NCBI GenBank assembly: GCA_026389415.1
Contig: JAPLHX010000080.1
Location: 1 to 6,653 of the forward strand
Direction: 5' to 3'
Length of the DNA stretch: 6,653 nt
From: Coprothermobacterota bacterium
GTDB taxonomy: Bacteria > Caldisericota > JANLFM01
The notes beneath the pieces were generated by a model. It ran no database searches. It was not told the origin of the DNA and saw nothing but the letters and a program-made list of their open reading frames with translations. Position 1 is the first letter of the stretch. Every line of letters starts with the position of its first letter. A program made the position numbers and the translations under genes. Shown one piece after another: positions 1 to 5,479 of the stretch.

Positions 1-23
1 GTGACAAAACAAGTCATGGCCAG

Positions 24-95
24 ACCCTTCGCAAAGACGGCTCAGGGTGACAAAAGAGGTTGTCATCCTGAAGCACGCAGTGCTGAAGGATCTTG
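24..95. repeat. Head-to-head copies of a palindromic interspersed repeat
   Basis: Bases 61-95 read tgtcatcctga...gaaggatcttg, which resembles a short intergenic palindromic repeat common in many bacterial genomes (TGTCATCCTGAGC...GAAGGATCT). Within it, 65-91 folds as ATCCT-GA-AGCAC-GCA-GTGCT-GA-AGGAT: two perfect 5-bp stems separated by a symmetrical GA/GA mismatch. Bases 24-52 (acccttcgcaaag...ctcagggtgaca) look like a diverged copy in the opposite orientation. GTGACAAAA occurs at 1-9 and again at 47-55, so another copy may end at the window edge. No transposase is visible. Recognition is from memory of the consensus, not from a search. Confidence 0.5.
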
Positions 96-125
96 CCTGT
101 AGCTTTTGACCCATGAAGTACCAAA

Positions 126-164
126 GGCCAGACCCATCGAATTAATTGGGGACAGCCACTAATT
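126..164. repeat. Weak AT-rich inverted repeat near the lipoprotein 3' end
   Basis: AATTA (140-144) and TAATT (160-164) flank a ggggacagccac core. This kind of 'ggggacag...' motif is often seen beside small mobile repeats. GGCCAGACCC at 126-135 repeats a copy at 18-27. The function is unknown, and this may be only repeat debris downstream of the minus-strand lipoprotein gene. Confidence 0.2.
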
Positions 165-196
165 TCTCTAACTATCCTGCGAACGTTGAAGCACCG

Positions 197-1087
197 CTAT
201 TTTTCTACCAGGCGGATGTCCAGGCCCTGCACTGCGGCAGGGTTGATCTGAATCTCCTTGGCTGAAACTTCGCCCAACAGGCCGACCCCGGCAAGAAAGT
301 CCCGCGCCGCCTGAAGCGAGGCCACCTGGAGCACCAGTCCCTCGACAGAGTTCTCGCTCCCCTGGGAGATGAGGACAGCGGGGCCTGCCCCGAAGGAGAG
401 CACGCCGTCTGCCGACAGGGGAGCCGGAGCGAACACCTTCTGCCACAACTCTCTTGTTTGGTTGGATTGAGAGGCGACGATCTCGATCTCCTTGACCCCG
501 ATCAGGCCGATGCCGCCCAGAGGGCCGGTGGCGCCCGAGGCACGGCTGGCCAGAGCGGCCTGCATCTCGGGCGTGTATTCGCAAAGGTAGACGATATAGT
601 CGTCAGTGGCCAGGGCTTGCAGGGTCACGTTAGTCCACACCTTCACCATCGCGCCGTTCGTCTCCCGCATCTGGTCCTGGGGGACACTGGGGTTGGCGCC
701 GCGCTGCTGGAACTGGCCGGTCACCTGGGCTAGGGGATAGGACTCGAAGACGATGCCGTAGAGGAAAGTGAACGGAGGCATTTCCGACTGGGACCCCGCC
801 GGAGCGTCGAACTTGAGCGTCTCCAGATTCACGTTGCCGGCGAATACTCCTCCCGTGGTGAATCCCGGGTAGACCCCGAGGGGCCAGGCGACCGGCAGCC
901 CCAGGGTCTGGGTGAACGTGTTGAATAGCGCCTGGGGATCAGAGCAGCTGATGGTGACATGGTCGACCTTCTTGACCACCGGCTCGGTGACCGACGTCTT
1001 CGGGCTGCAGCCGCTAAAAGCTAGGGTCGCCATGATGGACAAGGCGACCAGCAGCCCCAACTTGCGGGAAATGGATCGATCGTGCAT
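197..1087 (-). CDS. VOC-fold (glyoxalase-like) lipoprotein
   Basis: This is a 296-residue exported protein of unknown substrate. A positively charged start, a hydrophobic stretch at about 10-24 and FSGC with Cys27 give a bacterial lipoprotein signal; Phe at -3 is slightly atypical. The mature part begins with a short linker and then KVDHVTISCSDP (residues 40-51), the usual first strand of a vicinal-oxygen-chelate module with His43 at the metal-ligand position. A second half from about residue 195 (GVKEIEIVAS, then a REL-W helix and a VEGLVLQV strand) looks like the second module, so the protein probably has two VOC halves. The second module lacks an obvious N-terminal His, so catalysis is doubtful and a binding role is equally possible. 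ATG at 1087 is preceded by AGGAACC. It shares its strand with the 4Fe-4S membrane protein but lies about 540 bases downstream. Family assignment is by pattern only. Confidence 0.7.
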   Translation of the reverse strand: MHDRSISRKLGLLVALSIMATLAFSGCSPKTSVTEPVVKKVDHVTISCSDPQALFNTFTQTLGLPVAWPLGVYPGFTTGGVFAGNVNLETLKFDAPAGSQSEMPPFTFLYGIVFESYPLAQVTGQFQQRGANPSVPQDQMRETNGAMVKVWTNVTLQALATDDYIVYLCEYTPEMQAALASRASGATGPLGGIGLIGVKEIEIVASQSNQTRELWQKVFAPAPLSADGVLSFGAGPAVLISQGSENSVEGLVLQVASLQAARDFLAGVGLLGEVSAKEIQINPAAVQGLDIRLVEK

Positions 1088-1438
1088 GGTTTTGGTTCCT
1101 TTTTTTATGCTTAATCCGCTGATTTTTCAAGGAAACGCAGGACCTTCGCCCGGGCATCGGTAGCGGCGCCCACGTTGGCTCGGGGGTTTCCGCTGAATTT
1201 GAGGCCCCATGCCCGAGAAGGCCACACCGAACGCTATCATACATTGAGAGCATGATACCAACCGTAAAAAACGGATTCAACAGGAGCTCGGCGATTCTTA
1301 GAATGTTGCATAAACACCCGGGAGAGACTCGGGGCGATAGAGGGAATATTCGTGGCTGTCTACCTCCTGGTGCGCATCGAGGGGAAGCTGTGAGAATTAG
1401 GGACCTGGATTCCAAAAGGACCCTGGCGCGACAATTGA
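1088..1438. other. Stretch without an intact gene
   Basis: No convincing intact gene is seen on either strand; the longer open frames here use an unlikely Arg/Pro/Gly-rich composition. The stretch holds the upstream region of the lipoprotein gene. An inverted repeat TATCAT (1235-1240) / ATGATA (1252-1257) is present, and its minus-strand reading contains TATGAT, a possible -10 box without a good -35. A plus-strand frame ending at the TGA at 1391 reads naturally for about 25 codons (GAIEGIFVAVYLLVRIEGKL) and may be a gene remnant. Confidence 0.3.
1094..1101 (-). promoter_or_regulatory. Ribosome binding site of the VOC lipoprotein
   Basis: AAGGAACC on the minus strand lies about 6-9 nt before the ATG at 1087. 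It supports this start, which also gives a complete lipoprotein signal. Confidence 0.5.
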
Positions 1439-1631
1439 GAATCTACCGCCACAGGTGTGACCTTGGTCTTCAAGCTCACCAGCCCCTACGCCTACGAGCT
1501 GAAGGCGTTTTGGGTCCAGGAGAAGATCCGGACATGGCTGGATACCCTGCCGCCTGCAGAATAGCCGGCGGATGGGTGGATGTGGGTTTATCTAAATACG
1601 CGGGAGAAAGGCGATCCGTTTAGTCAGGCCG
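1439..1631 (+). pseudogene. Possible decayed gene fragment, unrecognised
   Basis: The plus-strand frame starting after the TGA at 1436-1438 reads like protein: VTLVFKLTSPYAYELKAFW, then VQEKIRTWLDTLPPAE. It stops at a TAG (1562-1564) and continues in the same frame with PADGWMWVYLNTREKGDPF, past 1631 into the antisense 3' end of the 4Fe-4S gene, up to a TAA at 1694-1696. The same frame upstream of 1391 also looks partly coding, giving three internal stops in all. There is no start codon with a ribosome site. The natural amino-acid composition suggests the remnant of a lost gene, but I do not recognise a family. It could also be chance. Confidence 0.25.
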
Positions 1632-3461
1632 CTAAAAAAGACATGAGTTTATCCAAGGTGAAAGCAACCCCTGGACAGAGCTTTGGACGGCCGTAATCTC
1701 GAAACCATACGTGTCCTTAAGATCTTTCAGCGCGGCGGTAGCCAACTCGTCCGAAGAAATGCCAAACTGAGCCAGGAACCCGGCATAACGATCTCCTAGC
1801 AAGGTTTGGATCTCTCCCAGGGTGGTGGTGCCTTTGATGGAGATAGGGAGTGTGACGGTGGTGTTGGGGGTGATCGCCCCGCTAGACGTAGGCGTTGAGG
1901 TCGAAAGCCCCAGGAAATCGCGCACAGCGGTAACTTCGAATCCATACTGGGCCCCCAGGTCTTTCAATGTGCTGGTCAAGGGCTCGTCAGCGGGAATGCC
2001 GAACTGGGAAAGCACGGCTGTGAATCGATCCGGGAACAATTCTTTTAATTCGGACAGGGTAGTGGTGCCCTTGATGCTGGGCGTGGGGGAGGCGGTGGGG
2101 GTCGCTGAAGGCGTGGATATCCCGCCCGGTCCCTGGAAATCCTTGGGCCACAAGCCGGAAAGGATGTAGGCGATGGTCCCGGGCTCGCCCTTACTCCACA
2201 GCTGGCGTGCCGGGGAGGAGGGAGTCAGACCCGCCTTCGACGCCAAGGTCAGCACTTCTTCGGGCTTCACCACTCCAGCCTGGGCCAATTGCTCGATGGT
2301 CTGGTCAATCCGGTGGATGGCTTCCCGTACTACGGTCGGCGCGATGATCTCCTCTTCCTTGGGGATCCCCATCAACGGCCCCACGTCTTTCAGCAGTGTG
2401 GCTGGGGGGATCGAATCGGGCAAGCCGAATCCTCGATAGAACTCGTCTCGGGAGACGGGAAAATTGTCGAAGATGTCTTGCAGTGGCGAGGATCCCTTGA
2501 TGTCCTCCACTGTGGTGTAGACGGAGGGGCGCTCCGTAATGAAATTTCCCCCCACCACGGCGATCAGGATCGGCAGGAAGAAGGCTCCCAACACGATGGA
2601 GAGGTACGCGACCTTCGGAACCGCTTTTCGCTTTCCGTCCGGTCGGTCCCACACGCCACACAGCTTCAAGGTGCTCCCGGTCCTGGCATTCACCGGGCAG
2701 ATCTCGGTGCATCGCAGGTAGCGGATACACTCGATGTTATCGACGGTGGTCTGTTGCGATACCACGATTTTCATCGGGCACACCTGATTGCAACGGTCGC
2801 AATGGATGCAGGTTTTCTCCTCTCGCTTGATGTTGAGCAACGAGAAGGAATTGGTCAGCCCGTTGATGGCACCCAGGGGTCAGGCAAAGCGGCAGAACGG
2901 ACGCTCCAGGAAAAGCGAGAAAAACAAGGTCAACCCGGTCACTACATAGCCAGAGATAGCGATCTCGCCGGTCCAGATGTTGAAGAGGTTCCAATAAGGA
3001 TCCCAGGGCTCGAAGAACAGTTTGGCGGAAAGAGCGGTTTGGTAAACTACCCAGGCCAGGATCAGGTATTTGACGAACCCCAAGACATAAGACAGCTTAC
3101 GCGGCAGTTTGTCGTAAATCCGGGGGAACAGCTTCCGTCCCACCTTGCCCAGCCACTCCTGTACCGAGCCCAGCGGGTAGATCCAGCCGCAGAACGACTT
3201 GCCCGTGAGAATCAGACCCACCACCAGGGCGATCAGTAGGATGAAGGTGGCCTGGTGCAGCTTGGCCACATAGTTGCCCGTAGAAAAGAAGGTGTAGAGG
3301 TTAACCACACCGCCAAAGGGACAAATGGAGTGAAGGTTGGCGGTATTGCTCCAGCTCAGGTATTTGCCAATGCTGATTACGAGCACGTAAACGAAAACCG
3401 CGATTTGCACGATCCATCGGAAAGTCTGCGCATTCTCCTTGCGTCTGAGCGATGAAGACAT
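1632..3461 (-). CDS. NapH-like membrane 4Fe-4S protein with in-frame TGA (selenoprotein candidate or disrupted gene)
   Basis: This is one 609-residue reading frame if the TGA at codon 194 is read. Related polyferredoxin-type membrane proteins carry electrons between quinone or membrane partners and soluble enzymes. Visible in order: membrane helices at about 14-34 and 68-87; HSICPFGG (Cys47); CGWIYPLG (91-98); further helices at about 123-148 and 168-185; ERPFCRFA followed by TGA then PLGAINGL, where the family has CRxxCPLGA; a ferredoxin motif CIHCDRCNQVCP (Cys218, 221, 224, 228); a second motif CIRYLRCTEICP lacking one Cys (Tyr248); a helix at about 284-305; then three 'IKG..(T)L...FG(I/L)P' repeats joined by Pro/Ser/Thr linkers. 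ATG 3461 follows AAGGAGGTT at 5-nt spacing; a GTG one codon earlier would be too close. The part after the TGA has only a TTG (2840) without a ribosome site as a possible separate start, so two independent genes are unlikely. It is either recoded or recently inactivated. Confidence 0.75.
1668..2078 (-). repeat. Two tandem copies of a ~58-residue C-terminal repeat
   Basis: Residues 462-519 (bases 1905-2078) and 541-598 (bases 1668-1841) of the 4Fe-4S protein both begin SIKGTTTL and contain FGI, DE, LKDL, YGFE and TAV at matching positions; about half the residues are identical. An older third copy starts at residue 321 (IKGSSPLQDIFD, then FGLPDSIP). The linkers are rich in Thr, Ser and Pro. 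Similar 'IKGxxTLxE...GIP' modules occur at the C-terminus of other membrane redox proteins; their role is unknown to me. Confidence 0.7.
2853..2877 (-). ncRNA. Weak hairpin just after the TGA, possible SECIS
   Basis: Counting from the base after TGA on the mRNA, +7 to +9 (GGU) can pair with +25 to +27 (ACC), and +10 to +12 (GCC) with +20 to +22 (GGC). This leaves a UG bulge and a 7-nt loop AUCAACG. A bacterial SECIS lies in this position, but known examples have a G near the start of the apical loop and usually sit a few bases further downstream. The match is therefore poor, and the fold may reflect only the conserved PLGA codons. Confidence 0.15.
2880..2882 (-). other. In-frame TGA at a conserved Fe-S cysteine position
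   Basis: The TGA follows CCG TTC TGC CGC TTT GCC and precedes CCC CTG GGT GCC. The peptide around it, PFCRFA-x-PLGA, matches the family motif CR(Y/F)xCPLGA with the second Cys replaced by the TGA. The frame stays open for 415 codons afterwards and holds the ferredoxin motifs. Three neighbouring genes end in TGA (3928-3930, 5965-5967, 6363-6365), so TGA is a normal stop here and any readthrough would have to be local, as with selenocysteine. Confidence 0.8.
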
Positions 3462-3464
3462 CAC

Positions 3465-3473
3465 AACCTCCTT
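3465..3473 (-). promoter_or_regulatory. Ribosome binding site that fixes the 4Fe-4S gene start
   Basis: AAGGAGGTT on the minus strand ends a few bases before tandem GTG-ATG codons. Spacing favours the ATG at 3461. Confidence 0.75.
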
Positions 3474-3586
3474 GTTTTATCCAGGTTCAGCAGCTCATTC
3501 TGGGGCTATGATCCATTGCCCTTCGCTCGATCGTGACGGCGCCGGTTCAGCATTTTGTCACCGCAAGATTGTAAGATATTGTCGAT

Positions 3587-3594
3587 AGGAGGTG
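3587..3594 (+). promoter_or_regulatory. Strong ribosome binding site of the small hypothetical gene
   Basis: AGGAGGTG lies 6 nt before ATG 3601. It overlaps the alternative GTG start at 3592 and so argues against that start. Confidence 0.75.
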
Positions 3595-3600
3595 AAACAA

Positions 3601-3930
3601 ATGATCACGTTGGGCAACTTTTTAGTTCCGCTTGAATTTACGTATGACGAGGACAACCTCACGGCAGAAGATCGTGAGATTCTAGGAGCTTTTGTTCGTT
3701 TTAAGTTCCCCGATGCTTCAACAGGGCAAACGGTGATCCCTGAAAAAATCGGAGAGTGTATGCTTCTGGACGAAGTAACTCGCCAGGCCCAGACATACTT
3801 AACACATAATCCAACCCTCTCCTATTTTGTAAAATGTGAAGGGAAAAACTACATCATCGAGGTCGCCCTTGGCTATCCAGCGGTCAATGTCAGCATCCGC
3901 AACAAAGAACAACGCATTAGTTCTCACTGA
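3601..3930 (+). CDS. Small hypothetical protein, unrecognised
   Basis: This 109-residue soluble protein begins MITLGNFLVPLEFTYDED. An in-frame GTG at 3592 gives three more residues, but it lies inside the strong ribosome site AGGAGGTG (3587-3594), so ATG 3601 at about 7 nt spacing is preferred. The sequence is mixed alpha/beta in character, with alternating hydrophobic strands near the C-terminus (YIIEVALGYPAVNVSIR). It has only two cysteines (the ECMLLDE and VKCEGK contexts). There is no signal peptide, membrane helix or metal-binding motif. It is divergent from the 4Fe-4S gene, sharing about 140 bases of upstream DNA, and convergent with the peroxiredoxin. The strong ribosome site and ordinary composition argue that it is real. 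No function can be assigned. Confidence 0.7.
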   Translation: MITLGNFLVPLEFTYDEDNLTAEDREILGAFVRFKFPDASTGQTVIPEKIGECMLLDEVTRQAQTYLTHNPTLSYFVKCEGKNYIIEVALGYPAVNVSIRNKEQRISSH

Positions 3931-4038
3931 ATTCGATAACCTTGTCGGTTCGACGCGCTATCAGCAGTGGGATTGCGGGGATCAAGACCGAAGGCGCGCC
4001 ACGCCAAATCGCCATCTCAGGAATCCTGTACGATGCTC

Positions 4039-4758
4039 TTACTGCTTTAGCAAGGTCTCCAGCACCGTCTCCTTCGCCAGTTTCTTGGTACAGAAGAACC
4101 AATCGTAGCAGGTCAGGCCTTGATCCTTGCCCTCCATCCGATCCCGGGCTACGCCGCAGGAACCGGCGGGCGGAACAATCACGTCATCGCCGGGTTGCCA
4201 ATCGGCCGGTGTGGCCACCCCAAAGGCATCGGCGGTTTGCAGTCCGATCAGCGCTCGATACAATTCGTCGAAATTCCGTCCCAGGCTGAGCGGGTAATAG
4301 ATGAGTGCGCGGATGATCCCTTTGGGATCAATTAGGAACACCGCCCGCACGGCCTTGGTGGAGCTTTCCCCTGGCTGGATCATCCCGTACTTCTTGGCTA
4401 CCTCCATGGTGATGTCCTCGATCAGAGGGAACTTCACTTCCACGTTCTTCATCCCCTTGTATTCGATCTTCTCCTTGATCGTCCGCAACCAGGCGATGTG
4501 GCTGAACAGTCCGTCTATCGACAAGCCGACCAGCTTGCAGTTGGCATGGGCGAACTTCTCTTCCAGGGTGGCAAAGGTCATGAATTCCGTGGTGCAGACC
4601 GGAGTGAAATCGGCCGGGTGGCTGAACAAGATCACCCAACTGCCGATGAATTGTTCGGGGAAGTTGATCTCCCCCTGGGTGGTGACGGCTTTAAACGCCG
4701 GCGCCTTGTCGCCGATCCGCGGTAGGATCTGCGCAACCTTCTCCTCTACAAGTTCCAT
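4039..4758 (-). CDS. Peroxiredoxin, Prx6 subfamily (archaeal-type thiol peroxidase)
   Basis: This 239-residue cytoplasmic enzyme would reduce hydrogen peroxide and organic hydroperoxides with a reactive cysteine. The active site is SHPADFTPVCTTEF, with peroxidatic Cys55, Thr52 and Pro48. AVRAVFLIDP (Arg138) supplies the conserved active-site arginine, and YYPLSLGRNFDELYRAL matches the family's dimer region. The long C-terminal arm, GDDVIVPPAGS then CYDWFFC (Cys217 and Cys223), matches the two extra cysteines of archaeal Prx6 enzymes such as that of Aeropyrum; Cys201 is additional. Length is typical of the family (about 215-250). ATG 4758 is preceded by AAAGGAA at about 7 nt. It is transcribed away from the DUF134 operon and convergent with the small hypothetical gene. 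The reactive residue is an ordinary Cys codon, not TGA. Its electron donor, probably thioredoxin-like, is not in the window. Confidence 0.95.
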   Translation of the reverse strand: MELVEEKVAQILPRIGDKAPAFKAVTTQGEINFPEQFIGSWVILFSHPADFTPVCTTEFMTFATLEEKFAHANCKLVGLSIDGLFSHIAWLRTIKEKIEYKGMKNVEVKFPLIEDITMEVAKKYGMIQPGESSTKAVRAVFLIDPKGIIRALIYYPLSLGRNFDELYRALIGLQTADAFGVATPADWQPGDDVIVPPAGSCGVARDRMEGKDQGLTCYDWFFCTKKLAKETVLETLLKQ

Positions 4759-4765
4759 GTTTCTA

Positions 4766-4772
4766 TTCCTTT
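4766..4772 (-). promoter_or_regulatory. Ribosome binding site of the peroxiredoxin
   Basis: AAAGGAA on the minus strand lies about 7 nt before ATG 4758 and supports that start. Confidence 0.55.
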
Positions 4773-4806
4773 CCGAATGTAGTTTGGTGGGGGACCCCTT
4801 CCCCGA

Positions 4807-4953
4807 TCAAATCCAATAGGCCAGCAGGGATCTATTTGTGAAACCGCGCCAGCCTCGCTGATATTCCCAGCGGTGCCCGATCGGGTCCAGGATTCTGATG
4901 CCATCTACTGTTGATCCTTGGATTCCCTGTCCGAATTTCTCTTCCCGCTGCAT
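4807..4953 (-). CDS. Doubtful 48-residue ORF upstream of the peroxiredoxin
   Basis: An ATG at 4953 opens a frame ending with TGA at 4807, 48 bases before the peroxiredoxin start and on the same strand. The peptide contains GIRILDPIGHRWEYQRGW; DP-x-GH-R-W-E resembles the last strand of many VOC/glyoxalase proteins. No ribosome site precedes the ATG. It may be a remnant of a VOC gene or chance coding potential in the leader of the peroxiredoxin mRNA. Confidence 0.2.
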   Translation of the reverse strand: MQREEKFGQGIQGSTVDGIRILDPIGHRWEYQRGWRGFTNRSLLAYWI

Positions 4954-5028
4954 CCACGGAAGGAGCATCGGACAGAAACACCATCAAGATCAGAGGGTTT
5001 TTTCCGTTTAACGGCCGCCCCCCCTCGT

Positions 5029-5058
5029 TTGACAAAAAGCCGCTCGATTGTCTAATAT
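5029..5058 (+). promoter_or_regulatory. Near-consensus sigma-70 promoter of the DUF134 operon
   Basis: TTGACA (5029-5034, consensus) and TAATAT (5053-5058) are 18 bp apart. Predicted transcription start is near 5065, leaving a leader of roughly 28 nt before ATG 5093. The upstream in-frame TTG 5048 and ATG 5057 would lie outside the transcript. Confidence 0.75.
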
Positions 5059-5072
5059 GAACAAATGTTCGT
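5057..5072. promoter_or_regulatory. ArsR/SmtB-like operator overlapping the transcription start
   Basis: GAACA-AA-TGTTC (5059-5070) is a perfect inverted repeat, and its context ATATGAACAAATGTTCGT closely resembles operators bound by ArsR/SmtB-family metal-sensing repressors (consensus of the ATATGAACA...TGTTC type). It overlaps the end of the -10 box and the predicted start, the usual place for repression. No ArsR-type gene is in the window. DUF134 itself, which has an HTH, is an alternative binder. Confidence 0.5.
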
Positions 5073-5079
5073 TACGAAG

Positions 5080-5094
5080 ATCGGGATTCCCGAT
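5080..5094 (+). promoter_or_regulatory. Palindrome / hairpin covering the DUF134 start codon
   Basis: ATCGGGA-T-TCCCGAT is a perfect palindrome with 7-base arms. As RNA it gives a 6-bp stem with a 3-nt AUU loop, and it places the A and U of the AUG start codon in the stem. There is no clear ribosome site before this start. It could be a second DNA operator or a translational switch. Confidence 0.45.
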
Positions 5095-5479
5095 GCCTAG
5101 ACCCTGTCGTCTCCGCCTGATCGAGCAGATCCCCGCCGTGCGCTTTTTCAAACCGCAGGGGATCCCCCTGCGGCAACTGGAAGTGATCCGCCTGGCCCTG
5201 GACGAACTGGAAGCCATGCGGCTGGTGGACGGGGAAGGGATCTACCAAGAGGACGCTGCCGTGCGGATGAACGTCTCCCGCCCCACGCTTGCCCGCATCT
5301 TGGACAGCGGACGCCGCAAAACAACCCAAGCCTTGCTGGAAGGAAAAGCACTGGCGATCGAAGGCGGCAACACCCAACTGATCGAGTCATCGTTTTCGCC
5401 TGGCTGCCGTTTTCGCGGTTGCCGGGGTTGGGCCAAAGACGAAACGAGCAAGGAGGAATCCGACCCATGCAAGACCTAA
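5093..5479 (+). CDS. DUF134-family HTH DNA-binding protein
   Basis: This 128-residue protein begins MPRPCRLRLI, the normal start of the DUF134 family, so ATG 5093 is chosen over TTG 5048 and ATG 5057, which lie in or before the -10 box. Residues 24-45 (IPLRQLEVIRLALDELEAMRLVD) and 50-75 (IYQEDAAVRMNVSRPTLARILDSGRR) form a sigma-region-4-like helix-turn-helix. KALAIEGG (85-92) is the usual end of the conserved part. A tail with Cys105 and Cys110 plus Cys5 and Cys126 could hold a metal or sense redox state. It is the first gene of the operon and overlaps the CGGC gene by 13 bases, indicating coupled translation. The family is widespread in anaerobes and often lies beside NifX-type proteins; its regulatory target is not established. 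Autoregulation through the palindromes before it is plausible. Confidence 0.88.
   Translation: MPRPCRLRLIEQIPAVRFFKPQGIPLRQLEVIRLALDELEAMRLVDGEGIYQEDAAVRMNVSRPTLARILDSGRRKTTQALLEGKALAIEGGNTQLIESSFSPGCRFRGCRGWAKDETSKEESDPCKT
5451..5456 (+). promoter_or_regulatory. Ribosome binding site of the CGGC gene
   Basis: AGGAGG lies inside the 3' end of the DUF134 gene, 10 nt before ATG 5467. It decides this start over an in-frame ATG 16 codons upstream (5419). Confidence 0.8.

Larger units (their letters stand above)
4759..5092. promoter_or_regulatory. Divergent control region between the peroxiredoxin and DUF134 operon
   Basis: About 330 bases separate the two divergent genes. The right end holds the strong plus-strand promoter and palindromes described separately. 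On the minus strand, TTGTCA (5030-5035) and TTAAAC 17 bp on could form a weak promoter for the peroxiredoxin, overlapping the plus-strand -35. The rest holds the doubtful small ORF and a G-rich stretch (about 4779-4806). No clear terminator or riboswitch is seen. Confidence 0.4.

Noticed and set aside
1252..1623. Plus-strand 123-codon open frame
   Set aside because: It is Arg/Gly/His-rich with no ribosome site; another frame in the same stretch looks more protein-like.
1632..2840. A separate ferredoxin gene starting at 2840
   Set aside because: The only early start is TTG with no ribosome site, and the codons between 2880 and 2840 encode the conserved PLGAINGL continuation. One interrupted frame is simpler.
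2289..3239. Long plus-strand open frame opposite the 4Fe-4S gene
   Set aside because: Its composition (Gln, Asp and His-rich with no recognisable motif) and its position antisense to a well-recognised gene mark it as a shadow.
3931..4038. Bidirectional terminator between the small hypothetical gene and the peroxiredoxin
   Set aside because: Only a 4-bp AACC/GGTT stem and the GGCGCGCC palindrome are present, with no T-run; this is not enough.
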